From: Desulfurellales bacterium
Lineage (GTDB): Bacteria; Campylobacterota_A; Desulfurellia; Desulfurellales; Hippeaceae
Assembly (NCBI GenBank): GCA_027035885.1
Contig: JALVTR010000085.1
Span: 1-34,571 of the forward strand
Direction of reading: 5' to 3'
Length of the DNA stretch: 34,571 bases
Shown: positions 1 through 5,956 of the stretch, piece after piece
How positions within the stretch are numbered: position 1 is the first letter of the stretch
Layout of the letters: each line of letters begins with the position of its first letter
Translations under genes and position numbers: made by a program
Notes under the pieces: generated by a model
The model's database searches: none
What the model saw: the letters and a program-made list of their open reading frames with translations, nothing else
What the model was told of the DNA's origin: nothing

Positions 1-80
1 CCGTAAACGGTGGGCTCGTCAAACCATCCTTTGCCCTCTAATTTGTAGGCTATAAATAAAAACAGTTCATTTCTCAGCAT
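1..80 (-). CDS. Partial small phage gene, N-terminal part, runs off left edge
   Basis: The first 26 codons of a minus-strand gene begin at the ATG complementary to 78-80. A GGAGG lies just upstream, inside the preceding gene, and the two genes overlap by 14 bases. The visible peptide starts MLRNELFLFIAYKLEGKGW and ends ...DEPTVY at the edge. I do not recognise the family. On a circular map it would continue into the fragment at 34350-34571, which reads as the C-terminal part of a small protein. The two pieces are out of frame by one base as given. The start is sure and the function unknown. Confidence 0.6.
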   Translation of the reverse strand, partial: MLRNELFLFIAYKLEGKGWFDEPTVY

Positions 81-240
81 TATAATCCTCCAGATAGTGA
101 ATTAGATCATCAGTCAAATAAATAATTCTCGCTAATTTTAGAAATAATTCCGAATCCCTGCCGCCATTTCTAAACAACAGCTCAAGGTCGGCTACCAAAA
201 CTGCCCTGTAATCATTCAAATCGTCTAAAAAAGATTCCAT
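67..240 (-). CDS. Small acidic helical protein, 57 aa, unknown function
   Basis: A 57-codon frame starts at the ATG complementary to 238-240 and is preceded by AGGAGG at good spacing. It has many Leu, Asp and Glu residues and is probably helical throughout (MESFLDDLNDYRAVLVADLE...). It sits between the DUF2829-like gene at 252 and the edge gene, in the same leftward operon. No motif is recognised. Confidence 0.6.
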   Translation of the reverse strand: MESFLDDLNDYRAVLVADLELLFRNGGRDSELFLKLARIIYLTDDLIHYLEDYNAEK

Positions 241-251
241 TCTAACCTCCT

Positions 252-653
252 TTATCCTATTATAGCCGGCGCTTCCTCGCGTTTAACAAGCTCGGCATAC
301 TCCCAATCCCATCCAGTAGTGTCCACGAATCTTTTGTGAACTTCGTCATAATCTTTAATAACAACAATATAAGATCCAGTTTCCCTGCTCGATGCTCTAC
401 ATAGAACGCCGTTAGGATATTTCTTTTTAAGGTCCCCCTCGTACCATTCCTCAACCCACTCCCAGTCGTCCGCCAAGAAGTCTTCGGGAATGAAACTATA
501 ACGGTGTAGTTCATCATCGCATTCTTTACATGAATTAATTCTTACAAACCCATACTGTTCATCCCATTTAATACAAAATGATCTACCCTTTCTTCTAAAT
601 GGTTTTCCGTTATACAGCCTTTCCTTGTCTTTCATAATCTCTGTTAAAGTCAT
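252..653 (-). CDS. Small phage protein with an ADDW motif, possibly Tad2/DUF2829-like
   Basis: This is a 133-aa protein. The ATG is 5 bases after AGGAGGTG. The first 70 residues run from MTLTEIMKDKERLYNGKPFR to a segment ending FLADDWEWVEE. That resembles the small phage domain that typically ends 'DLLADDWEVV', called DUF2829 or Tad2 (Thoeris anti-defence 2, which sequesters a cyclic ADP-ribose signal). A CKEC pair lies near residue 42. The C-terminal half is Trp-rich and not recognised. The resemblance is recalled from the motif and not tested; a plain hypothetical protein is equally possible. It follows the methylase gene in the operon. Confidence 0.5.
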   Translation of the reverse strand: MTLTEIMKDKERLYNGKPFRRKGRSFCIKWDEQYGFVRINSCKECDDELHRYSFIPEDFLADDWEWVEEWYEGDLKKKYPNGVLCRASSRETGSYIVVIKDYDEVHKRFVDTTGWDWEYAELVKREEAPAIIG

Positions 654-1528
654 TGAACACCTCCTGAATTAAAATAATTTTTTCCCTTTCTGCAAGCCAT
701 AATTAATCCAAATGCACTCAATCCGTCTCTGGTTAAATTTTTTAGTAAAATTCCAGTTCCTCGTGTTTTTCCAACGGCATTGCAAGCCACATCCCAGCAA
801 ATCTTTTGCCAACCGTTATCTTCCAACCGCTTGTAAATGCTATTGTCGTATCCAGAAAGCATAAACCGTTTTTTAGTTCGATTATCCAGTAAATACTGGA
901 TTAGTTTTTTGTGGTCATCAGTTTCCAACTCATGTTTGTAGCCGCCGTCTCGTCTTGTTTCAGGCAAGTAGGGCGGGTCCAGATAATAAAAGCTTTTGTC
1001 GTACTCCCAGTCATATTTCTCAAGCAAATCATACCAGTCAAGGTGTTCTATTTGAACTTGCATAACTCGTTGGTGAATTTGCGGCAAAAGTTCGATAATA
1101 GATAACCATCTGTTGCACTCTGATGGCATTTTACTGTTTATTTTATTAACCACATAACCCCAACCTTCACCAAAACTACCACCAAAACTCCACGTTGCCA
1201 CAACATACCACTCCCATGCTTTTTCAATCTCATCTTCTATGTTTTCCCAGTTTTCTTTGCACCAGTAATAAATCTCTCTTGAATACGGTGTCAAACAAAC
1301 CTTTCTATAAAACTTCTCAAACTTCTTTTCGTCTCTCAGCACCTTGAAAAAGTTCACCAATCCGCTGTCTAAGTCGTTATACACTTCAAAACCGCTTGGC
1401 TTTTTGGCAATCAGCAAGCTTGCGCCGCCGCCGAATACCTCGCAGTAATATATGTGTTCTGGAACATATTTTAGCAACTTTGGAACTAATTGTCCTTTGC
1501 CACCAAACCACTTAATAGGACTTCTCAT
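650..1528 (-). CDS. dam: DNA adenine methylase (D12/Dam class), C-terminus frameshifted
   Basis: This is an N6-adenine methyltransferase that would modify phage DNA, for example to evade host restriction. It shows motif X PIKWFGGKG (residues 4-12), the AdoMet-binding EVFGGGAS (30-37) and catalytic DPPY (184-187). After residue about 264 the frame reads LTRDGLSAFGLIMACRKG, which is not the usual Dam ending. The -1 frame reads ...QRRIECIWINYGLQKG and stops at TAA (669-671), just before the next gene's ribosome binding site. ECIWINY matches the expected R-T-E-x-x-W-I-N ending. The shift point lies at or near a T6 run on the plus strand (738-743), A6 in the mRNA, overlapping a possible slippery heptamer. 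Either a one-base homopolymer deletion or programmed -1 frameshifting explains it. The enzyme class is sure; the true C-terminus is probably the -1 frame. Confidence 0.9.
   Translation of the reverse strand: MRSPIKWFGGKGQLVPKLLKYVPEHIYYCEVFGGGASLLIAKKPSGFEVYNDLDSGLVNFFKVLRDEKKFEKFYRKVCLTPYSREIYYWCKENWENIEDEIEKAWEWYVVATWSFGGSFGEGWGYVVNKINSKMPSECNRWLSIIELLPQIHQRVMQVQIEHLDWYDLLEKYDWEYDKSFYYLDPPYLPETRRDGGYKHELETDDHKKLIQYLLDNRTKKRFMLSGYDNSIYKRLEDNGWQKICWDVACNAVGKTRGTGILLKNLTRDGLSAFGLIMACRKGKNYFNSGGVQ
734..740 (-). other. A AAT TTA heptamer: candidate -1 slippery site or homopolymer indel
   Basis: On the coding (minus) strand the frame is CTA AAA AAT TTA ACC. A-AAT-TTA is a canonical X-XXY-YYZ heptamer, the same as the Rous sarcoma virus gag-pol site. 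A -1 slip here leads directly into the frame that encodes the conserved Dam C-terminus. The same repair results from adding one A to the A6 run. I see no obvious strong stem-loop directly downstream, which favours the indel explanation. Confidence 0.45.
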
Positions 1529-1734
1529 ACTTCTTCTCCGAGTTCGTCTATTTTTTTATTTAGGTATTCTAATGCGTTCACTGCTAAATCCCTAACCTCT
1601 TTTAATCCGAACCATACGTATACATCGGATTTTTTCATATTCTTTGCCAACTCAACATCGGAGTCCAGTATTTCAATGCAGGTTTCAAGATCGTATTTTA
1701 TCTCCGTAAAATTTTTTCTGGCTTTAGTATCCAT
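1525..1734 (-). CDS. Small charged helical protein, 69 aa, unknown
   Basis: The 69-aa frame starts at the ATG preceded by GGAGG and overlaps the methylase start by an ATGA junction, so the two are translationally coupled. It begins MDTKARKNFTEIKYDLE and looks fully alpha-helical with alternating Lys and Glu/Asp. No known domain is recognised. Confidence 0.6.
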   Translation of the reverse strand: MDTKARKNFTEIKYDLETCIEILDSDVELAKNMKKSDVYVWFGLKEVRDLAVNALEYLNKKIDELGEEV

Positions 1735-1990
1735 TCAGAGCCTCCTCTATTGTGCTTAATGACACATTCCCAATAATATGGTCAACGACAGTGTCTCCTT
1801 TTTTAATCAGCAGCGTTGGAGTCGATTGAATATAAAACGCCCTTGCAAGATCCATGTATTCGTCCTTTTCGTCCACATTGAACACCTTTAGCCTTACATC
1901 GTCCATTTCGGATATGACCATTTCTACCTTTCTTCTCATCGGATCGCACCCTGGGCAATCGTTTGAAGTGAAAAGCCATAGTTCAATCAT
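1724..1990 (-). CDS. Thioredoxin/glutaredoxin-like protein with CPGC active site
   Basis: This 88-aa thioredoxin-fold protein is probably a cytoplasmic disulfide oxidoreductase. The redox motif CPGC is at residues 12-15 and the cis-proline strand (STPTLLI) at about 56-62, as in small thioredoxins and glutaredoxins. I chose the ATG at 1990 because GGGGG lies five bases upstream; an upstream in-frame ATG at 2029 has no ribosome binding site. It overlaps the next gene by 11 bases. Phage-encoded homologues often serve ribonucleotide reductase, but no such gene is in the window. Confidence 0.8.
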   Translation of the reverse strand: MIELWLFTSNDCPGCDPMRRKVEMVISEMDDVRLKVFNVDEKDEYMDLARAFYIQSTPTLLIKKGDTVVDHIIGNVSLSTIEEALNGY

Positions 1991-2003
1991 GTCAACCCCC
2001 TTG

Positions 2004-2285
2004 TCATCTATATATTTTGTGTTGTTCAACTATATCTATATCGTTGTTTGGCTTTACCCTAAATGTCCCTTTCCACCAAATATCGCCTTCTGGAGAATCA
2101 AAAACTTGAATATCAAAGCGGTATTCGTCTTTATCAGGCAGGTATTCAATATACTCGTGGTAAGGATCATAAATCCACTGTTTTTCTCTATATTTTTTCT
2201 TGCCTTCCGTTACCCATCGCCAGTAGTCGATTAGCTTTGACTTTAGATGACTTTTATTTCCGTATAAAGTAGATCCAAAACTCAT
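2004..2285 (-). CDS. Small Tyr/Trp-rich protein, 93 aa, unknown
   Basis: The frame follows a good GGGAGG site. The product is rich in Tyr, Trp and Asp (segments YRFDIQVFDSPEGDIWWKG and DPYHEYIEYL), suggesting a small beta-rich domain. No family is recognised. It is an early-operon accessory gene upstream of the thioredoxin-like gene. Confidence 0.55.
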   Translation of the reverse strand: MSFGSTLYGNKSHLKSKLIDYWRWVTEGKKKYREKQWIYDPYHEYIEYLPDKDEYRFDIQVFDSPEGDIWWKGTFRVKPNNDIDIVEQHKIYR

Positions 2286-2294
2286 AAAACCTCC

Positions 2295-2591
2295 CTAAAT
2301 ATAAATCCTATCCGCCATACAACTATCGAATGTCCAATAATCAATGTGCTCCTTAAATCCACAGTAAGGGCATTTAACAAATTCGCCGTCAATCCATTCG
2401 AACTCTTTGAACTTGGTGACGTTATACACTCTCCTCTGGTTTCTGCATGATTCGCAGGGGCAAACGCTTACCCTGCCGCAGTTAGGGCATGTAAGGTAAC
2501 CGCCAGCCATCTTGGTGTGTATTAATTTGTAACGCAAAAAGAACAGTATTTTTAGGTAAAGGCATTTCAACCTTTTATGTTTCTTTCTCAT
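2295..2591 (-). CDS. Zinc-ribbon protein, 98 aa
   Basis: The frame has an AAAGGAG site before the ATG and overlaps the upstream gene by ATGA. It contains a CPNC knuckle near residue 36, a CPCESC cluster near 44-49 and a CPYC knuckle near 74, so at least one zinc site is likely. A basic hydrophobic stretch precedes the first knuckle. It may bind nucleic acid or a host protein; the partner is unknown. Confidence 0.6.
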   Translation of the reverse strand: MRKKHKRLKCLYLKILFFLRYKLIHTKMAGGYLTCPNCGRVSVCPCESCRNQRRVYNVTKFKEFEWIDGEFVKCPYCGFKEHIDYWTFDSCMADRIYI

Positions 2592-2794
2592 GATTCGCTC
2601 CTTTTAATTCTTCTCGCCACTACCCTATCCCCTTCAATCGTTTCAAAAGCTGTTGGTGCTTCACTATCCGACCACTCGCAGTTTTCTTTTCTGCACGCCA
2701 ATAATATTCTGCCGTCAACCATAACTCCGCCAAATAGCAACTCATCGCATTTCTCGCAGATTTCGTTAGGCGTCATAACAAATATTTTATTCAT
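2588..2794 (-). CDS. Small zinc-binding protein, 68 aa
   Basis: The 68-aa frame has a CEKC pair at about residues 13-16 and a second pair in CRKENCEWSDSE near 34-39, consistent with a single treble-clef or ribbon zinc site. It is the second Cys-rich small gene in a row and overlaps both neighbours. The function is not known. Confidence 0.55.
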   Translation of the reverse strand: MNKIFVMTPNEICEKCDELLFGGVMVDGRILLACRKENCEWSDSEAPTAFETIEGDRVVARRIKRSES

Positions 2795-2993
2795 CGCAAT
2801 CTCCCGTTAAAACGGCATTTTTCATTAGCCAGCCTTTTTTGAATGCTCTAAACCATGAACCGCCCACGTCTTTGCCAAATAAAAGAATCCAGCCATCACC
2901 GTCCTTTTTAACGACTTCCGCTTTAATCAGTTTTCCTTTAAATTCAAACTGCAAACAATTCCCGCTTTTAAATAAAATATTTTCTGCATTCAT
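2787..2993 (-). CDS. Small beta-rich protein, 68 aa, unknown
   Basis: The frame begins MNAENILFKSGNCLQFEFKG. GAGGA lies about nine bases upstream of the ATG. Alternating hydrophobic and charged residues and several glycines suggest a small SH3-like barrel. It overlaps the following zinc gene by eight bases. No homologue is recognised. Confidence 0.5.
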   Translation of the reverse strand: MNAENILFKSGNCLQFEFKGKLIKAEVVKKDGDGWILLFGKDVGGSWFRAFKKGWLMKNAVLTGDCDE

Positions 2994-3005
2994 TTTAAGA
3001 TTTCC

Positions 3006-3227
3006 TCACGCTATCCAGTTTTCTTCCGCTATTTCAGAAAACTTTTCCATAAACGGGAAGTCGTTTCTTATTGCCAGTATCCACTCTAAAGCCTCAACAA
3101 TCGAATTATATTGTGCCACCAATTCATTGTAGTCCATGAAGTGATTTAGCTTCAATTTGTTTTTAAATAAAAACTCCCTCTTTCTAAGCGTGTCCAACGC
3201 TAATGTAATCTCTGCACGCTTTTTCAT
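3006..3227 (-). CDS. Small helical protein, 73 aa, unknown
   Basis: GGAGG precedes the ATG at good spacing. The protein begins with a basic helix (MKKRAEITLALDTLRKREFL) and continues in an amphipathic helix with little Gly or Pro. It lies just downstream of the transglycosylase gene. No function can be given. Confidence 0.55.
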   Translation of the reverse strand: MKKRAEITLALDTLRKREFLFKNKLKLNHFMDYNELVAQYNSIVEALEWILAIRNDFPFMEKFSEIAEENWIA

Positions 3228-3236
3228 TTTAGCCTC

Positions 3237-3839
3237 CTACTTTACGTCTAATGTCAGTTGTCCAAGAGTTTCCAGCACCCTTGAGCTGTATCTCCTGCTT
3301 CCGCCGCAATACATTTCCAGCGATTTAACAAGGTTGCCGTTGTTTATTTTGATTATATCCGCCAAAATAAACGCTCCAGCTCGTATGTTTACTTCAGGGT
3401 CGTATAAATCCCTAATATTGTTTATTATCCCCGCTTTCTTTAACTGCCTTATATGGTCTTTTGTGCAGTATATTTGCATTAAGCCTATTACAAGCGTTCT
3501 GCCAACTCTATTTGTCGCCGTGCTGTCAAAACTGCTTTCCCTTTGAATAATAGACGCTATGAGCAAAGGATACGGTTCTTTTAGGATAATGCCGGCATAC
3601 TCTTTAGCCTGCCTAAAACTGCACCTAAACGAATTATGGTAAATCCATTTAGCAAGCATTATACTATTAATTAACTTTTGCTTTTTATAGATTAGCTGTT
3701 TTTTTACCAACGTTTTTGTTTTAACAACAGTTATTACCTGTGGCTTGAGAGTATGCGTATAGATTATGTATCCAATAACTACTCCCACCAAAAAATAAAA
3801 CGCAAGCATAAAGATTTTAGACAATACGCTTTGATTCAT
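3237..3839 (-). CDS. Membrane-anchored lytic transglycosylase (SLT domain)
   Basis: This is a 200-aa peptidoglycan lytic transglycosylase. One N-terminal transmembrane segment spans residues 8-27 (FMLAFYFLVGVVIGYIIY) and is followed by a basic linker. The SLT/goose-lysozyme fold covers about 75-195: catalytic Glu101 in IIQRESSFD, then the family signature GLMQI at 119-123. Family members cleave the MurNAc-GlcNAc bond to 1,6-anhydroMurNAc. In T7-like phages this domain sits in the internal virion protein gp16; here it is a separate early-strand gene. It could be an endolysin with a signal anchor or an entry enzyme. Its start overlaps the upstream gene by ATGA. Confidence 0.85.
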   Translation of the reverse strand: MNQSVLSKIFMLAFYFLVGVVIGYIIYTHTLKPQVITVVKTKTLVKKQLIYKKQKLINSIMLAKWIYHNSFRCSFRQAKEYAGIILKEPYPLLIASIIQRESSFDSTATNRVGRTLVIGLMQIYCTKDHIRQLKKAGIINNIRDLYDPEVNIRAGAFILADIIKINNGNLVKSLEMYCGGSRRYSSRVLETLGQLTLDVK

Positions 3840-4177
3840 ATTTCACCCCACTTCTTTTTTGCTTGCATAAATCTGTAATAAAACTCGTCCGATGCAATGC
3901 CTCTTTTAATCACCCTTAAAATAGTGTCGTCGCTCATATCAAGATATTTGGCAAACTTAGACACAAGACGGTTCTTTTTTAGTTTAATTAAAAATCGCAT
4001 ATCTTTTTCAGGCAGCTTAATATTGCTTCGCAGTCCAAGGTTCTCAATTGAAAATCCGTTTCTATCCTCAATTTCCTTAAGTATTCTGTCTGCTTCGTAT
4101 TCTGGTATGCCGCATGACTGCATTGTTCTCCAATACAAATCAAGCGTCTTGTTTCTTTTTATTTGTCCTTTTGCCAT
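3836..4177 (-). CDS. Basic helical protein, 113 aa, possible DNA-binding
   Basis: AAAGGAG precedes the ATG. The protein is lysine-rich and mostly helical. Residues about 80-95 (MSDDTILRVIKRG) could form the recognition part of a helix-turn-helix, but the evidence is thin. It overlaps the transglycosylase by four bases and the upstream gene by 19, so it is part of the operon. Function unknown. Confidence 0.55.
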   Translation of the reverse strand: MAKGQIKRNKTLDLYWRTMQSCGIPEYEADRILKEIEDRNGFSIENLGLRSNIKLPEKDMRFLIKLKKNRLVSKFAKYLDMSDDTILRVIKRGIASDEFYYRFMQAKKKWGEI

Positions 4178-4377
4178 TTTGAATCTCCTTTCTGACTAAT
4201 AATTACTGTAACGTTTCCGCTTGCCGTAATTGACACGCCAGTATCGTAATAAAAAGTCCACGCTTGAAAATTTTGAGATGGAGTTATGATAGTGTCTAAC
4301 CCTTTTATCGGCAAGTTCTGTCCATTTACTTTTACTTCCACAACTTTTTTTGTATAATCAAGCTTAATTCCAACCAT
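4159..4377 (-). CDS. Small beta-sheet protein, 72 aa, unknown
   Basis: GGAGG precedes the ATG. The sequence is rich in Val, Thr, Ile and Gly with an alternating beta pattern (KKVVEVKVNGQNLPIKG; GNVTVIISQKG), suggesting a small all-beta domain of unknown role. It lies directly after the primase gene. Confidence 0.55.
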   Translation of the reverse strand: MVGIKLDYTKKVVEVKVNGQNLPIKGLDTIITPSQNFQAWTFYYDTGVSITASGNVTVIISQKGDSKWQKDK

Positions 4378-4379
4378 AA

Positions 4380-5186
4380 CTACCTCCTTTTGGAATGGTA
4401 TTTAAATAAAGCGTTCAACTCTCTTTGAGGCAAAGGAAAGTTTGAGGAATTTACCCAATTTTCAAGGTTTTGAGTAAGTTTTTCATAGTCTATCCCCTCG
4501 CTGTTGCCCCATAACAAAATATGTGCCACTGCATTGTTTCTATTGCCCTCGTAATACGTTCTCTCAAACTTTCTGTAAGCGTATGAAAAAAACTTGTCCT
4601 CGTCTCCGTCTATGACAAAATCTTTTGCCTTAATTTCCCTACAATACTGCTTAACCTGTGTTCTTTTGTCCGCTTTTTCCAAAAACTTCTCCCAGTCAAG
4701 CAGTTCTCCCTCTTTGTGAATGTAAACGATGCCGCAAGGATATCCCCTAAACTGCCTGCTGATGTCCCTACAAGCTGGGTCTGATCCAAAGAACCTGTTA
4801 ACCTCGTCCATCATTAGGCTAAACTCGTAGGCGGATAGGTTGAAGTAGGTTAGCAAAGGAAAGATGACTCTGTATCTATCGCATACCTTGCCGTTTTTAG
4901 GTTTCTGGTGAGACTTGGTAGTTCCAATCGCGTATTTGTAATCCTTAGCTATCTCCTTAAACTCCGCAATACTCAATCCTTCGTCAACATCTATGGCAAT
5001 CGTGTTTATGGTGTCCTTAATGTAGTTCTCTGATTTACGGTAATTGTGATGAAACCTTGCCAGAACCCATTTGCCTTTGGACCTTAACAGTTTCTCCGCA
5101 TGGTAAAAATCGGCTTCCGCAGGCTTAAAGTTGTTTACATACATCTCAGGGTTGGGATCGTAAGAACAAATAATGTTTATATCCAT
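4380..5186 (-). CDS. Archaeo-eukaryotic-type primase (AEP/Prim-Pol) with PriCT-like tail
   Basis: This 268-aa protein would synthesise primers for phage replication. AEP motif I is IAIDVDEG with metal ligands Asp66 and Asp68. Motif II is TTKSHQ, with His93. Then DRYRVIFP (103-110) and a third acidic site around Asp136 (FGSDPACRDISRQFRG) follow, as in phage bifunctional primase-polymerases. Residues about 212-265 (GNRNNAV...LLWGNSEGIDYEKL) resemble the PriCT-1 domain. It is short and lacks a fused helicase; the helicase-like ATPase is the next gene upstream and overlaps by ten bases. A few related AEPs also polymerise DNA, which could matter because no separate DNA polymerase is seen. Confidence 0.82.
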   Translation of the reverse strand: MDINIICSYDPNPEMYVNNFKPAEADFYHAEKLLRSKGKWVLARFHHNYRKSENYIKDTINTIAIDVDEGLSIAEFKEIAKDYKYAIGTTKSHQKPKNGKVCDRYRVIFPLLTYFNLSAYEFSLMMDEVNRFFGSDPACRDISRQFRGYPCGIVYIHKEGELLDWEKFLEKADKRTQVKQYCREIKAKDFVIDGDEDKFFSYAYRKFERTYYEGNRNNAVAHILLWGNSEGIDYEKLTQNLENWVNSSNFPLPQRELNALFKYHSKRR

Positions 5187-5956
5187 TTGTCCCTCTCTGG
5201 CATAACTTTTATTTCTGTTTCTATTTTGCCATCGCTAAGTTTTGAGAAATACTTAATCGCTCCCCAACTGTCTTTTTCCAGCTTCAAAACCCTAATCCCC
5301 TGCTGGTGTTTCACTAAGTCAACGTCTCCATTGGGCAGTTTGCAAGCGCTTAAGCTGTATCTGCATCTGCATTTGTTGTGAAAAGCAGTAGCGCCTCTAA
5401 ACGTATTGGCGTCTTTTTCGCCAAGACCTTTTCTGTTGTGATGAATAAGCAAAATAGCTATGCTGCAAATTTGGGCAATCCTAACTAAACTAAGCATAAA
5501 AATATCAGCTTGGCTATTGTCGTTTTCATTGCCTCCGTAGAATGACAAGAGAGGGTCCAGAACCAACATTTTAGCGTCAATGTCAATCACATGGTCGGAT
5601 ATTTTTTTTATCTCTTCGGTATTAGGCTTAAATACTCCTCTTTCGCTATAAGCCAATTGAACTGCGTCTCTCATGACTAAGTAGATATGCTTCATGTTTT
5701 TTTTCTGAGCCATGCCAGCGTAAACAAGCTCGTCAAAAGCTGTTCTCACTTGCCCGGCAGAATCCTCAGTCGTCCATATTAAGCTGTTTGACCCTTCAAT
5801 CGATGCAAGTTTGTCCGCAAGCAGAAAAGAGAGTCGGCTCTTGCCTTGACCTCCGTCACTGTTCAATATCGTAACTGCTCCTACAGGTAAAGGGATAAAT
5901 CCAGTCAAAATAAAGTTAGATTTTACGGGATCAATTCTATCCAAGCGTTCAATCAT
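5177..5956 (-). CDS. RepA-like RecA-fold ATPase/helicase (AAA_25)
   Basis: This 259-aa ATPase is of the RepA/AAA_25 type, probably the hexameric replicative helicase or loader that works with the primase. Walker A is DGGQGKS (34-40), Walker B MLVLD (130-134) and the sensor-like strand LLIHHNRKG (169-177). The RGATAFHNKCR stretch near 188-198 corresponds to the arginine-bearing region of the family. Its start overlaps the initiator gene by ATGA and its end overlaps the primase, so the three are coupled. Length is normal for the family. Confidence 0.85.
   Translation of the reverse strand: MIERLDRIDPVKSNFILTGFIPLPVGAVTILNSDGGQGKSRLSFLLADKLASIEGSNSLIWTTEDSAGQVRTAFDELVYAGMAQKKNMKHIYLVMRDAVQLAYSERGVFKPNTEEIKKISDHVIDIDAKMLVLDPLLSFYGGNENDNSQADIFMLSLVRIAQICSIAILLIHHNRKGLGEKDANTFRGATAFHNKCRCRYSLSACKLPNGDVDLVKHQQGIRVLKLEKDSWGAIKYFSKLSDGKIETEIKVMPERDKWI

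Noticed and set aside
1724-2029. Start of the thioredoxin-like gene at 2029
   Set aside because: No ribosome site there; GGGGG before 1990 and the family length support the shorter form.
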